Shown: positions 24,203-33,754, counted from the stretch's first letter. The stretch: 64,000 nucleotides of DNA from CAJQQY01 sp045104975 (GCA_045104975.1 JBGCCY010000024.1:1-64000), one strand, 5' to 3'. The notes: generated by a model not told the origin, from the letters alone. A program made the numbers and translations.

Positions 24203-25657
24203 TTATGGAATTCTTTTCAAGGTTTCTAATAAGTATTTCCAAAATTTTTGGACAGAACTGATTTGCACTTTTTCATCAGGTGAGTGTGCTCCTCGAATAT
24301 TTGGTCCGAAAGAAATCATTTCCATTTCAGGATAATTAGTTCCTAAAATACCACATTCCAAACCTGCATGACAAGCATTCACATCTGCTTTTCCATTAAA
24401 CATTTCTTCATACAAGGTGCTCATTAAATTGACAATCTCTGCTCCTGGTTTAGGAGTCCAACCTGGATAGGTTCCACTATAATTTACCTTTGCTCCAATC
24501 AATTCAAAAGTGCTTGAGATAGCATTTGCTTCGTCCATCTTTTCACTATCAACAGAACTTCGAGTCAAACAAAGAACTTTATATTTTCCATCTGCTATTA
24601 ATACTCTTGCAACATTATTGGAAGTCTGAACGAGGTCTTCAATGTCAGGACTCATTCGGTATATTCCATTGGGGCAAGCATAAATACTTCGCAACAAATT
24701 CAGTTGGTCTGAAACTAATAACAATGTACTTACATTTTGAGAAGGTTCGAGGAGAAGTTGTAAGTCAGGGTCAGTAGTTTGATATTCTTTTTGGAAAATA
24801 TCTAAATATTTTGCGATTAAATCTTGCAAGGCCGTTTCATTTTCTTGGGCAACAGTTATGATTGAAAATGATTCCCTTGGTATGGCATTTCGTAATCCAC
24901 CTCCATCAACGGAGTGTATTCGAATATTTAATTCCTTGGTAGCTTCCAACAAAAATCGATTCATCAATTTATTTGCATTCCCTTTACCTAGGTGGATTTC
25001 CATTCCCGAATGTCCTCCAGCGAGTCCTTTTAAACTTATTTTCCATGCCTTGTGAGAAGCTTCTAAAATTTCGATTCCGTAGGTTCCTTCTGCAGTCACA
25101 TCTATTCCTCCTGCACATCCGATCGTCAACTCATGATCATCTTCGGTATCTAAATTCAACATTATTTTTCCATCAAGATAGCCTCCTTTTAACCCCAAAG
25201 CTCCAGTCATTCCTGTCTCTTCATCAATCGTAAAAAGTGCTTCCAAAGGAGGATGTGGAATATCAGTAGATTCTAAAAGTGCCATAATTGTTGCTACTCC
25301 AATCCCGTTATCTGCGCCAAGCGTTGTTCCGTCAGCTCGCACCCAATCACCTTCGATCAACATTTTGATGCCTTCTGTATCGAAATCAAAATCGGTATCT
25401 GCATTTTTTTGATGAACCATGTCGAGGTGACTTTGCATGACGATAGTGGTTCGATTTTCCATGCCTGTACTTGCTGGTTTTTTGATAATTACATTTCCAA
25501 TATCATCGACCGTAGTTTCTAGACCTAAATTTTCTCCAAAGTTTTTGGCAAATTCGATGACTCGTTCTTCTTTTTTTGAAGCACGGGGAACAGCATTTAA
25601 ATGGGCAAAGTTTTTCCAAAGAGATTTTGGTTCGAGATTTTGAATATCAGTTGACAT
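24203..25657 (-). CDS. pepD: Aminoacyl-histidine dipeptidase (cytosolic nonspecific dipeptidase, M20C)
   Basis: Zinc dipeptidase acting on Xaa-His and many other dipeptides in the cytoplasm. From the ATG at 25657 it has 484 residues, normal for the family. Diagnostic segments: LWKNFAHLNAVPRASKKEE, metal-binding VMQSHLDMVHQKN, GTTLGADNGIGVATIMALLE, LFTIDEETGMTGALGL, and GGHSGMEIHLGKGNAN. The C-terminal CHAGLECGIL and GPNIRGAHSPDEKVQI complete the metal site. A longer frame upstream reads through the promoter and is rejected. Confidence 0.95.
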   Translation of the reverse strand: MSTDIQNLEPKSLWKNFAHLNAVPRASKKEERVIEFAKNFGENLGLETTVDDIGNVIIKKPASTGMENRTTIVMQSHLDMVHQKNADTDFDFDTEGIKMLIEGDWVRADGTTLGADNGIGVATIMALLESTDIPHPPLEALFTIDEETGMTGALGLKGGYLDGKIMLNLDTEDDHELTIGCAGGIDVTAEGTYGIEILEASHKAWKISLKGLAGGHSGMEIHLGKGNANKLMNRFLLEATKELNIRIHSVDGGGLRNAIPRESFSIITVAQENETALQDLIAKYLDIFQKEYQTTDPDLQLLLEPSQNVSTLLLVSDQLNLLRSIYACPNGIYRMSPDIEDLVQTSNNVARVLIADGKYKVLCLTRSSVDSEKMDEANAISSTFELIGAKVNYSGTYPGWTPKPGAEIVNLMSTLYEEMFNGKADVNACHAGLECGILGTNYPEMEMISFGPNIRGAHSPDEKVQISSVQKFWKYLLETLKRIP

Positions 25658-25697
25658 GAAGTTTTTTTTTGAAATTTGAAATGTTGTTAAAACAACA

Positions 25698-25728
25698 CAA
25701 AAATAGTAATAGAATAATTTTCCAACAA
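25698..25728 (-). promoter_or_regulatory. Promoter of pepD
   Basis: TTG (25728-25726), 20 bases, TAttTTTG (25705-25698) on the minus strand, about 41 bases before the ATG. Confidence 0.6.
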
Positions 25729-25729
25729 G

Positions 25730-25820
25730 CATTTATTTTAACCACAGAGGAAACAGAGAAAGCAGATTTTTCTGTGGTCTCTGTGTCCAATCTCTGTTTC
25801 TTCTGTGGTTAAAATAAATG
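25730..25820. repeat. 30-bp near-perfect inverted repeat (CCACAGAGGAAACAGAG family)
   Basis: 25730-25759 pairs with 25791-25820 with one mismatch. The arm contains AACCACAGAGGAAACAGAG, a motif of a repeat family widespread in Bacteroidota intergenic DNA (general knowledge). It lies between the MBL gene and pepD and its edge touches the pepD promoter. Confidence 0.8.
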
Positions 25821-25866
25821 ATGACAAAGATAAAAAATGTGTTTAGGTTTTATGTTGAAAAATGGG

Positions 25867-26688
25867 TTAAGTTTCAGCCAATTCCTTCTTTAAAATTTCT
25901 AAATTTTTCTCATGTGCCCGAATCATGTTTTTAGGGAAATGATATTTTTTTAAAAACGTATCGAGATCAAAAGGAGTTTTATTTTTTATCGAAAAAATTA
26001 AATCGTTGATATATTTTTCCGCTTCTTTAGTTCGGCTGAACATTTCTTTTTTATTTTTGGAAAAAATCCCATGACCTGGAATCAAAATTATAGGCTCAAA
26101 TTGCTCAATGATTTTTAATGCTTTTTTCAAGGTTTCCAAGTACTGAAATCCACTCACATATATAAATGGAAACTCTACTTCACATAAATAGTCTCCCGCT
26201 ATAAAAATCCCCAAGCTTGGAATCATGATAAAAATTCCATCTGAATTATGTCCAATTGCTTGGCAAAAAATGAATTCAATTCCCTCAATTTCTATTTCTT
26301 GGAAATCACCAGAGATGACAATATCAACTTTTGGATATTCGATTGGATAATTTCGAAGGATATAATTTTCGTCATCGAAATTATTGATTTGTGCAAGAAT
26401 CTTTTCTTTTTCAGGATTGTTTTGAAAAGCTTCAGAGGCGATGACTTTGGCATTCGGGAAAGCTTGATAACCAATGATGTGATCATAATCTGAATGAGTA
26501 AATAAAAGGTAAATCGGTTTAGAATTTCTAATTTTTTCCACATGTAATTGGATGGTTTCAATTTCTATAGGTAACCAATTTGGATCGACGACGAGGATAA
26601 AATTTTCTAAATTAATAACGGTGGAAGAGGTTTGATATAAAGCACTTTCGAAAATGGTAGTAGTGGAATCTCGATATTGGATTTTCAT
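25867..26688 (-). CDS. MBL-fold metallo-hydrolase
   Basis: 273 residues from the ATG at 26688. The metallo-beta-lactamase fold is shown by YLLFTHSDYDHIIGY (metal motif HxDxDH, with Asp in place of the usual second His), FCQAIGHNSDGIFIM, GIFIAGDYLCEVEF and IILIPGHGIFSK. This variant motif occurs in a branch of MBL hydrolases that act on small thioesters, lactones or nucleotides; the substrate is unknown. The upstream extension of the frame is A/T-rich intergenic DNA. It is divergent from aroE. Confidence 0.85.
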   Translation of the reverse strand: MKIQYRDSTTTIFESALYQTSSTVINLENFILVVDPNWLPIEIETIQLHVEKIRNSKPIYLLFTHSDYDHIIGYQAFPNAKVIASEAFQNNPEKEKILAQINNFDDENYILRNYPIEYPKVDIVISGDFQEIEIEGIEFIFCQAIGHNSDGIFIMIPSLGIFIAGDYLCEVEFPFIYVSGFQYLETLKKALKIIEQFEPIILIPGHGIFSKNKKEMFSRTKEAEKYINDLIFSIKNKTPFDLDTFLKKYHFPKNMIRAHEKNLEILKKELAET

Positions 26689-26892
26689 AAATTTTTTTTT
26701 TATGGAATGCGAATTCCGCAGTTTTGGAATAATGAGAGATAGCATGGATATTTATCCTATTGCAAGTAATCGTCAAATTCGCTAAAATTCGCTAAAATTT
26801 GCGGCATCCGTGTTCGATCAAAGCAATATCACAATATCAATCAAATTATCTAAATTGTGGTTTCCTTTTTTTCAAAATAAAATTCAAAAAAA

Positions 26893-27654
26893 GTGTCCAA
26901 CAAAAAGCGACAATTCACCCTTATCGGTTACCCACTTTCTCATTCTTTTTCTGAAAAATATTTTACAGAAAAATTTAAAAAAGAGAATATTCCAAATCAT
27001 GAATATTTTCTTTCTCCCTTGGAAAGGATCGAAGATTTTCTAAAACTACTTTTGACACATCCAGACTTGGAAGGGGTAAATGTTACGATTCCTTATAAAG
27101 AAAAAGTGTTACCTTTTTTAGATGAGATTTCAGTTGAAGCTAAAGCTATTGGAGCAGTCAATACGATTAAAATTAAAGATGGAAAATTAAAAGGATTTAA
27201 TACTGATGTTTATGGTTTTGAAAAATCTTTAGTGGATTTTTTAACTAAAAAAGAAAAACAAATAACGGTCGAAAATGCTTTAGTCTTAGGAACTGGAGGA
27301 GCAGCCAAAGCGGTTGTTTTTATTTTGAAAAAATTAGGAATCGAACCAATTTTAGTTTCTCGAAAAAAAGGAAAAGGAGATTTAACTTATGATGATTTGG
27401 ATACGATTATTTTTGAGGAATGTCGATTAATCGTCAACACAACTCCACTAGGAATGTTACCTGATTTAGAAAGTTGTCCGAACTTGCCATTCCATCGAAT
27501 CAATGGGAAATTTTACTTGTATGATTTGATTTATAATCCAGAAAAAACGGTATTTTTGAGTAGAGGAGAAAGTCAAGGAGCAGCGATCAAAAATGGATTG
27601 GAAATGTTACATTTGCAGGCGGAAAAAGCATGGGAGATTTGGAACGAAGAATAA
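26893..27654 (+). CDS. aroE: Shikimate dehydrogenase
   Basis: Reduces 3-dehydroshikimate with NADPH. 253 residues from a GTG at 26893 (SNKKRQFTLIGYPLSHSFSEKYF). Family motifs: YPLSHSFS, GVNVTIPYKEKVL with the catalytic Lys, GAVNTIKIKDGKLKGFNTDVYGF, and the nucleotide-binding ALVLGTGGAAKAVVFIL, then NTTPLGMLPD. The length is slightly short because the C-terminal helix is compact. No ATG start is available; the GTG follows an A-rich run. Divergent from the MBL gene. Confidence 0.94.
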   Translation: MSNKKRQFTLIGYPLSHSFSEKYFTEKFKKENIPNHEYFLSPLERIEDFLKLLLTHPDLEGVNVTIPYKEKVLPFLDEISVEAKAIGAVNTIKIKDGKLKGFNTDVYGFEKSLVDFLTKKEKQITVENALVLGTGGAAKAVVFILKKLGIEPILVSRKKGKGDLTYDDLDTIIFEECRLIVNTTPLGMLPDLESCPNLPFHRINGKFYLYDLIYNPEKTVFLSRGESQGAAIKNGLEMLHLQAEKAWEIWNEE

Positions 27655-27752
27655 AGGTGAGTTGATCGATTGATTTGAAAAATAAATAATTTAATGTTCG
27701 ATATCTAGAATAAAAAACTACCATTTAAATATATAAAAGTACAGACTTTACC

Positions 27753-28961
27753 ATGAGTAAAACCAAGAAAAAATCAAAACCATCAGCAACAAATTTGGAT
27801 TTTTCCAATACGGAGATTGCCTTCGCTTACAAGTCGGATAAGGAATTGAAAAAAGCAGGTTGGCTATTTAGTTTGATGAATAAAACCTGGTTGGTCAATC
27901 CTCTTTCTGATCTTGGATTGTTAGCGATGAAATTGCATGTTCCATTTACAAAATCTATTGTTAGAGAAACGATGTTTCGACAATTTGTAGGAGGAAGAAC
28001 TTTATTGGAAAGTACCGCATCAATCGAAAAACTATATGAATTTAATATTCTATCAGTTTTGGATTATGGTGCAGAGGCGAAAACGACGGAGCATGAATTT
28101 AACAAAACGATGAATGAAAATATTCGTGCGATTGAGTTTGCAAAAATAAATGCAAGCACACCAGTTGTCGTTTCTAAAATTTCAGGAATTGCAAGATTTG
28201 GTTTGTTAGAAACTATTCAAAAGAATAGAACTGGTTTGTCAAAATCAGTTTTGGTAGAGTATCGAAATGTATTGAAAAGAATTGATTCGATTTGTTATGC
28301 TGCATCAATTAATGGTGTGTCTGTGATGATTGATGCGGAGGAAAGTTGGATTCAAGATACGATAGATCATATCGCAGATTTGATGATGAAACGATATAAT
28401 AAAGAAAGGGTAGTAGTGTATAACACTTTCCAAATGTATAGACATGATCGGTTGAAGTTTTTGACCAAATCTTTTGACAAAGCACAAGAGCAAGGTTATT
28501 TACTTGGAGCAAAATTAGTACGTGGTGCCTATATGGAGAAAGAAGGTGAGCGAGCAAAAGAGCAAGGTTATCCTACTCCAATTCAACCGAGTAAACAAGC
28601 ATGTGACGATGCTTATAATATGGCATTACGTTTTTGCATTGATAATTATGAATCGATTGGTTCTTGTGCCGCAACTCATAATGAAGAAAGTTCTCGTCTA
28701 CAAGCTGAGATGATTGATGAAAAAGGAATTCAAAAAGATCATCCTCACCTTAATTTTTGCCAACTTTATGGGATGAGCGATAACCTTACTTTTAATCTTG
28801 CGAATGCTGGTTATAATGTAGCTAAGTATATGGTCTATGGTCAAGTGAATGAAGTTTTTCCTTATTTGATTAGACGAGCAAAAGAAAATACAGCGGTGAG
28901 TGGAGATATGAGTAGAGAGTATGGATTGATAAAAAAAGAAATGGATAGACGCGGACTTTAG
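27753..28961 (+). CDS. Proline dehydrogenase
   Basis: FAD enzyme that oxidises proline to pyrroline-5-carboxylate, the first step of proline catabolism. 402 residues, the single-domain PRODH type rather than the fused PutA. Signatures: MIDAEESWIQDTID, YNTFQMYRHDRL, LGAKLVRGAYMEKEGERA, ATHNEESSRL, FCQLYGMSDNLTF, and the C-terminal PYLIRRAKENTAV with the substrate-binding arginines. The N-terminus (MSKTKKKSKPSATN) is basic and disordered. The next pathway gene (P5C dehydrogenase) is not in the window. Confidence 0.93.
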   Translation: MSKTKKKSKPSATNLDFSNTEIAFAYKSDKELKKAGWLFSLMNKTWLVNPLSDLGLLAMKLHVPFTKSIVRETMFRQFVGGRTLLESTASIEKLYEFNILSVLDYGAEAKTTEHEFNKTMNENIRAIEFAKINASTPVVVSKISGIARFGLLETIQKNRTGLSKSVLVEYRNVLKRIDSICYAASINGVSVMIDAEESWIQDTIDHIADLMMKRYNKERVVVYNTFQMYRHDRLKFLTKSFDKAQEQGYLLGAKLVRGAYMEKEGERAKEQGYPTPIQPSKQACDDAYNMALRFCIDNYESIGSCAATHNEESSRLQAEMIDEKGIQKDHPHLNFCQLYGMSDNLTFNLANAGYNVAKYMVYGQVNEVFPYLIRRAKENTAVSGDMSREYGLIKKEMDRRGL

Positions 28962-28963
28962 GA

Positions 28964-29032
28964 TAATGGTGAATGTATAATGGTAAATGGTTAATACTAT
29001 TATGGTATTAACCATTCACCATTAACCATTAA
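28964..29032. repeat. Inverted repeat, TAATGGTGAATG family
   Basis: Left arm 28964-28996 (TAATGGTGAATGTATAATGG...) pairs with right arm 29006-29032 (...AACCATTCACCATTAACC). It separates the convergent proline dehydrogenase and ndk genes and touches the ndk stop. The same sequence family forms the perfect repeat at 33374-33458. Confidence 0.8.
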
Positions 29033-29452
29033 TTAAAACATTTCGATAGCAGAGAAATGAAACGCCGCTTCTTTCCTTGCATTTCGATCAGAGTCAGCTC
29101 CGTGAACTGCATTTTCTCCGATGCTCTTAGCATATTTTTTACGGATAGTTCCTTTGGCAGCTTCTTTTGGATTAGTTGCTCCGATTTCTTTTCGGTAATC
29201 TTCAACTGCATTTTCTTTTTCCAAAACAGCAGCAACGATTGGTCCGCTTGTCATGAATTCAACTAACTCCCCAAAGAAAGGACGCTTTTTGTGCACACTA
29301 TAAAATGCTTCAGCAGATGCTTTAGTCAATTGAGTTTTTTTCATTGCTACAATTCTAAAACCTGCTTTGTTGATGTGATTCAAAATAGCTCCGGTATGTC
29401 CAGCTTTAACTGCATCCGGTTTGATCATTGTAAAAGTAATTTTACCTGCCAT
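29033..29452 (-). CDS. ndk: Nucleoside diphosphate kinase
   Basis: Transfers the gamma phosphate among nucleoside triphosphates through a phospho-histidine. 139 residues, the normal length. ITFTMIKPDAVKAGHTGAIL is the N-terminal signature and GENAVHGADSDRNARKE holds the active-site His (NAVHGADS). A promoter-like element TTG-N22-TAcTTTTG lies about 105 bases upstream. Single gene between two inverted repeats or promoters. Confidence 0.97.
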   Translation of the reverse strand: MAGKITFTMIKPDAVKAGHTGAILNHINKAGFRIVAMKKTQLTKASAEAFYSVHKKRPFFGELVEFMTSGPIVAAVLEKENAVEDYRKEIGATNPKEAAKGTIRKKYAKSIGENAVHGADSDRNARKEAAFHFSAIEMF

Positions 29453-29557
29453 GATAATTTGTTATAAATTTTATTTAAAATATTATGAATTCAAAATTTA
29501 AACCTTCAAATTTTTATTGAGTTGCATTTATTCAAAGGCATTTTTAAAAAAACGCTG

Positions 29558-29590
29558 CAAAAGTATCATTAAATCCCTAAAATTTATCAA
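29558..29590 (-). promoter_or_regulatory. Promoter of ndk
   Basis: TTG (29590-29588), 22 bases, TAcTTTTG followed by C (29565-29557), on the minus strand. Confidence 0.5.
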
Positions 29591-29739
29591 TTTCGCACTC
29601 TCGTTTTTGATTCTTTTAGAAAAATTATTTTTTCAAGAAAAAGCGAGACAACTTGACTTCAAGCTCAAGACATTATTTCTACCACTCATTTAGCATAACA
29701 CAGACTAATTCAAAGACTACTATTACTACTAAACCCAAT

Positions 29740-30747
29740 ATGGAAAATATTAAAGAACTAAAAAAATTACTTTCTATTCCTAAGGATATTGTCATCACTT
29801 CGCATAGAAATCCAGATGGAGATGCCATTGGTTCTTCTCTTGCTTTGTATCATTATTTAATCCGGAATGGACATACCGTCAGAGTGATGTTCCCATCTGA
29901 ATATCCAGATAACTTTGCTTGGATGCCAGATGCTGATAAAATTTTGATTCATGATATCGAGCCTGAGGATTGCAATGAATATTTAAAAAAAGCAGATATT
30001 ATATTTAGTTTAGATTATAATGCTTTGGAGCGAGTAGATAAAATGGGGGAAGTAATTGGTACTTCAAGTGGAACGAAAGTGTTGATCGATCATCATTTAT
30101 ATCCAGAAAATTTTGCAGATTTTGTTTTGTCAGATACGACGGCGAGTTCGACTTGCGAATTGATTTATGATTTCTTGGTGATGATGGATGAGAAAAAAGG
30201 AATTGACGTGACTGTTGGTGAATGTATGTTTACTGGAATATTGACGGACACCGGTTCGTTCAAATATAGTACTACGCCAAAATTATTTCGAATTGTAGCA
30301 GATTTGTTGGAAAGAGGAGTGGACGATTATGTTTTGCAAGATTTGATTTTCAATAGTATGACCGAAAAACAATTGCGAATCATGGGACATATTTTGCATA
30401 ATCGAATGGAGATTTTGCCAGAATACAAAACTGGAATTATCACCTTGACCAAAAAAGATTACGAAGATTTCAATATTCAACGAGGTGATACGGAAGGAGT
30501 CGTCAATCAAATCTTGAAGATGAAAAATGTAAAAGTAGCTGTGTTTATTCATGAGCAACCTACGATTGTAAAAATATCAATGCGATCAAAAGGTGATTTT
30601 TCAGTTCAAGAGATTTGTCGAAAATATTTTAGAGGTGGCGGACATAAAAATGCGTCAGGTGGAGCATCGTATTCAGGATTGAGTGCGACGGTGAATAAAT
30701 TTAAAAAGCTATTGCCAGAGTATAAGGAGCAATTGGATGCTTTGTAG
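29740..30747 (+). CDS. DHH-family phosphoesterase (NrnA-like oligoribonuclease / pAp phosphatase)
   Basis: 335 residues from the ATG at 29740; an earlier in-frame start adds a Thr/Ser-rich, unconserved stretch. Metal-binding motifs of the DHH superfamily are in order: TSHRNPDGDAIGSSLALY, FSLDYN, VLIDHHLYPENF (the DHH motif) and FTGILTDTGSFKYSTT. The C-terminal DHHA1 part contains FRGGGHKNASGGASY. The NrnA branch degrades nanoRNAs and 3'-phosphoadenosine-5'-phosphate. Assignment to NrnA rather than another DHH branch rests on length and motif spacing. Confidence 0.9.
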   Translation: MENIKELKKLLSIPKDIVITSHRNPDGDAIGSSLALYHYLIRNGHTVRVMFPSEYPDNFAWMPDADKILIHDIEPEDCNEYLKKADIIFSLDYNALERVDKMGEVIGTSSGTKVLIDHHLYPENFADFVLSDTTASSTCELIYDFLVMMDEKKGIDVTVGECMFTGILTDTGSFKYSTTPKLFRIVADLLERGVDDYVLQDLIFNSMTEKQLRIMGHILHNRMEILPEYKTGIITLTKKDYEDFNIQRGDTEGVVNQILKMKNVKVAVFIHEQPTIVKISMRSKGDFSVQEICRKYFRGGGHKNASGGASYSGLSATVNKFKKLLPEYKEQLDAL

Positions 30748-30847
30748 GGGCAATCCTTTGTGTCTGCCCAGCGGAGTTCAATACATTTTGTTATGAATTT
30801 CCCTTAGTGAAGGCAACCACAAGAAATTGACCGTGCGTAAATGTTAA

Positions 30848-32089
30848 ATGATGAAACAGATTCTTCCTATATTTTTTCTTCTCATAATTTCATCTTGCGA
30901 ACTTAGCGATGGAATGACTGCTTCTGATTATTCCTATAAATTTATTGTCAACGAAGAAGGAGAATCTCCTAAGGTGGGAGATTTGGTGAAATTTAGCGAA
31001 ACTGTTTTTTTTTTTTTTATTTAAATCTCCAACACCGGGGAGTTTAGATTAAAAGAAATAATTTTGCCTCCTGAAGAAATTTTGACACGGCCACTTCCTC
31101 CAAATTATGAAATACTATTTATGATGTCTATCGGTGATAGTGTTACAGTCACCCAAGAATTAAAGGATTTAGAAAACCTACCTGAAGGATTTACCACGGA
31201 AGATCGAATAAAATATGTGGTCAAATTAATTGATATCATTCCTAAGGAAGAATTAGAACAGGCTAAAAAAAAAAATAAAACTACTTCCAATTATCCCTAC
31301 GAAATTTTTAATAAATCAGGAAATATAACTGCTCAGCCAGGTGATCGAATTCGATATCGAGAGTATAGATATATCAATAATGTATTGGAGAAAGAAACTC
31401 CAATGGATCAACCATTGCAAGCATCTTTGCCTGCAAGAGATATGATTCCAAATCCGCCTCCAGGAAATTATGAAGCATTATTATTAGGTGGGATTGGAGA
31501 TAGTTTACACTTAGATCAATTACTGGTTGGGGTGAAAAACTTACCCAAAAACCTAAAGGAAACGGATACGATTAATTATAGAATTCAAATCGTAGATGTT
31601 TTTACTCCAGGTGAATTTGAGATTGAAAAATTACTCCAAAACGCTAAGGCTCAGCAACTCAAAAAGGAAACGATAGCAAGGAAAGAAGAAGTGGAGAAAA
31701 CGACTTTAGCCAATATTAAAAAATTCAAAAGCGGTGAAATTGAAGATGAATTGATTTACACTCATTCAGGATTGAAATACATTTTGCATGAAAAAGGAAA
31801 AGGTAAAAAAACTTCTCCACTCCAAAAAGTAGCGGTTCATTACATGGGGTTTTTACCTGATGGAAAAGTTTTCGACACGACTTTTGATGATGGTAAATCT
31901 TTTGAATTTCCATTGGGCGCAGAAAAGGTAATCAAAGGATGGGACGAAGGAATTTCAAAATTAACGGTTGGTTCCAAAGCTACTTTTTTCGTACCCTATC
32001 AATTAGCTTATGGACGAGCAGGTTGGTACGGAAAAATACCTCGACGAGCAGACTTAGTTTTTTACATTGAATTGTTGAGTAGCAAATAA
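30848..32089 (+). pseudogene. FKBP-type peptidyl-prolyl isomerase lipoprotein, interrupted by a stop after a T14 tract
   Basis: The frame opens at 30848 (MMKQILPIFFLLIISSC, lipoprotein signal with Cys) and continues FIVNEEGESPKVGDLVKFSETV, then reads T14 (31005-31018), ATT, and a TAA at 31022-31024. The same frame continues at once as ISNTGEFRLKEIIL and remains open to 32089. The product has two copies of a beta domain (GDLVKFSE... to MMSIGDSV, and GDRIRYRE... to LGGIGDSL), a Lys-rich helix, and a C-terminal FKBP domain (VAVHYMGFLPDGKVFDTTFDDG, FPLGAEKVIKGWDEGI, FVPYQLAYG). Reinitiation inside would lose the lipid anchor. A pair of homopolymer errors (for example one T less and one A more) would also restore the frame, so assembly error is possible. 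Confidence 0.75.
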
Positions 32090-32212
32090 CGAACACCAAA
32101 CAGTCTTCTAAAGTGGTGGTCTGCTTTAGCTGACCGTCAAAAAAGAGCGAAGCGAATTTATTTCAAAAATACCTAATACGAAAATAGCTTAAAAAAAGAG
32201 ATTCCATTTGTC

Positions 32213-32220
32213 TACTTTTG
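32213..32220 (+). promoter_or_regulatory. -7 element of prfB
   Basis: TActTTTG followed by CACC, the same 12-base string as at 6656; 71 bases before the prfB ATG. No -33 element is clear. Confidence 0.45.
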
Positions 32221-32290
32221 CACCTAAGAAATCACATTTCATTTTTTAACAAAAAAAATACACACTTGTAAAAGTGTTGTTGTAAAAATT

Positions 32291-33371
32291 ATGACTCAAG
32301 ACCAATACAAAGAATTGGAAGAAAGATTGGGCGTTCTAAGGAGGTATCTTTGACGTCGATCAACGACTTTTAGAAATCGAAGATAAAGAACAGTTGACCC
32401 TCGATCCAGATTTTTGGAAAGACTCCAAAAGAGCCGAAGGAATTATCAAACAAATCAAAGGACACAAAAATTGGGTGTCCAATTACAATACCACCAAGGT
32501 GGAACTCGATGAACTCGAAGTGCTTTACGAATTTTATCAAGAGGAAGAAGTTACCGAAGAAGAACTCGATGTTCAATATGAAAAAGCCCTTGCTGCTGTT
32601 GATGATCTAGAGTTTCGATCTACCTTGAATAAAGAAGAAGATGAGCTAAGTTGCTTGCTAGAAATCAATGCAGGAGCAGGTGGAACGGAAAGTTGCGACT
32701 GGTCAGAAATGCTTCTTCGAATGTACATCATGTGGGCAGAAAAATCAGGCTACAAAGTCACGCAACTCAATCGAGTTGATGGCGATGTGGCAGGTGTTCG
32801 AAGTGTCGAAATTGAGATCAAAGGCGATTTTGTCTATGGATTACTCAAGGGAGAAAATGGCGTTCATCGACTTGTCCGAGTGAGTCCATTTAATTCTCAA
32901 GGAAAACGGATGACTTCGTTTGCTTCCGTTTTTGTTCATCCATTAATTGATGATACCATTGAGATTGATGTGAATCCTGCAGATTTAGATTGGGATACTT
33001 TTCGAGCTAGTGGGGCAGGAGGACAGCATGTTAATAAAACAGAGTCTGCCGTTCGATTACGGCATTTGCCATCAGGTTTAGTCGTGGAATGTCAGGAAGA
33101 ACGATCGCAACATCTCAATAAAGAAAAAGCGATTAAAATGTTGAAATCTCGACTTTACGAATTAGAACTTAAAAGATTAGCTGCTGAAAAAAATAAAGTC
33201 GAAGCAGGGAAAATGGCCAACGAATGGGGTTCTCAAATTCGTAGCTATGTCCTCGATGATCGACGGGTAAAAGATCATCGGTCTAATTTCCAAAATAATA
33301 ATACGGACGCTGTTTTGAATGGAGACTTGGATGGTTTCTTAAAAGCATTCTTGATGGTAGACGCAGTTTAA
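32291..33371 (+). CDS. prfB: Peptide chain release factor 2, with programmed +1 frameshift
   Basis: RF2 reads UGA and UAA stop codons. The first 20 codons (MTQDQYKELEERLGVLRRYL) end in a TGA at 32351-32353; a +1 shift onto GAC continues as DVDQRLLEIEDKEQL to 33371, giving about 359 residues. The shift signal is the classic one: AGGAGG, three bases, CTT TGA C. The protein has the RF2 stop-recognition tripeptide SPF (VRVSPFNSQGKR) and the catalytic GGQ (SGAGGQHVNKTESAVR). Annotating only the second frame from 32394 would lose the first 35 residues. The 3' end adjoins an inverted repeat. Confidence 0.96.
32339..32354 (+). promoter_or_regulatory. RF2 autoregulatory frameshift site
   Basis: AGGAGG (32339-32344), TAT, CTT (32348-32350), TGA C (32351-32354). 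The internal Shine-Dalgarno-like AGGAGG and the slippery CUU-U pair make the ribosome shift +1 when RF2 is scarce, a known feedback device. Confidence 0.95.
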
Positions 33372-33373
33372 TT

Positions 33374-33458
33374 AATGGTTAATGTATAATGGTGAATGGT
33401 TAATCCGATGGGGAATTACACTCTGGTATTAACCATTCACCATTATACATTAACCATT
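33374..33458. repeat. Perfect 31-bp inverted repeat, TAATGGTGAATG family
   Basis: 33374-33404 is exactly complementary to 33428-33458 (31 of 31), with a 23-base loop. It separates convergent prfB and cutA and encodes the last residues (MVNV) and stop of cutA. Confidence 0.9.
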
Positions 33459-33754
33459 GAATAAATCCATTTTTCATATTCCTCATTTGCCGTTGCTTCA
33501 ATCTTCATGATACAAGGCACCTCGTAAGGATGAATTTCAGTTATTTCTTTTTGCAAAATTTCCCAATTCTCAGGAATGGTTTTGACGATGGAAACATATT
33601 CGTTTTCATTTCCGATATTGCCATTCCACCAATACATACTTTTTATCGGGAAAATATTTGCGCAGGCGATTCTCTTTTTTTGGAGTAAATGATCAACTAT
33701 TTTTTGCGCATTTTCTTCAGAAGAGTGAGTGATGTAGATTATGATGAAACTCAT
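33443..33754 (-). CDS. cutA: CutA1 divalent-ion tolerance protein
   Basis: 103 residues matching the small trimeric CutA1 family, PII-like in fold and linked to copper tolerance in some bacteria, though its role is debated. Signatures: IIYITHSSEENAQKIVDHLLQKKRIACANIFPIKSMYWWNGNI, then IVKTIPENWEILQKEITEIHPYEVPCI. Its final residues and TAA lie in the 31-bp inverted repeat. It is 9 bases downstream of rimM and likely co-transcribed. Confidence 0.93.
   Translation of the reverse strand: MSFIIIYITHSSEENAQKIVDHLLQKKRIACANIFPIKSMYWWNGNIGNENEYVSIVKTIPENWEILQKEITEIHPYEVPCIMKIEATANEEYEKWIYSMVNV

Noticed and set aside
26700..26815. ATTCGCTAAA direct repeats between the MBL gene and aroE
   Set aside because: Two short copies with degenerate flanks could be a repeat relic, but no convincing arms or regulatory pattern were seen.
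31064..32089. Independent 341-residue FKBP gene starting at the TTG of 31064
   Set aside because: The frame is continuous with the upstream lipoprotein signal apart from a single TAA, and domain one would be cut in half.
32394..33371. prfB starting at 32394
   Set aside because: The frameshift site at 32339-32354 and the upstream 20 codons give the full RF2 N-terminus.
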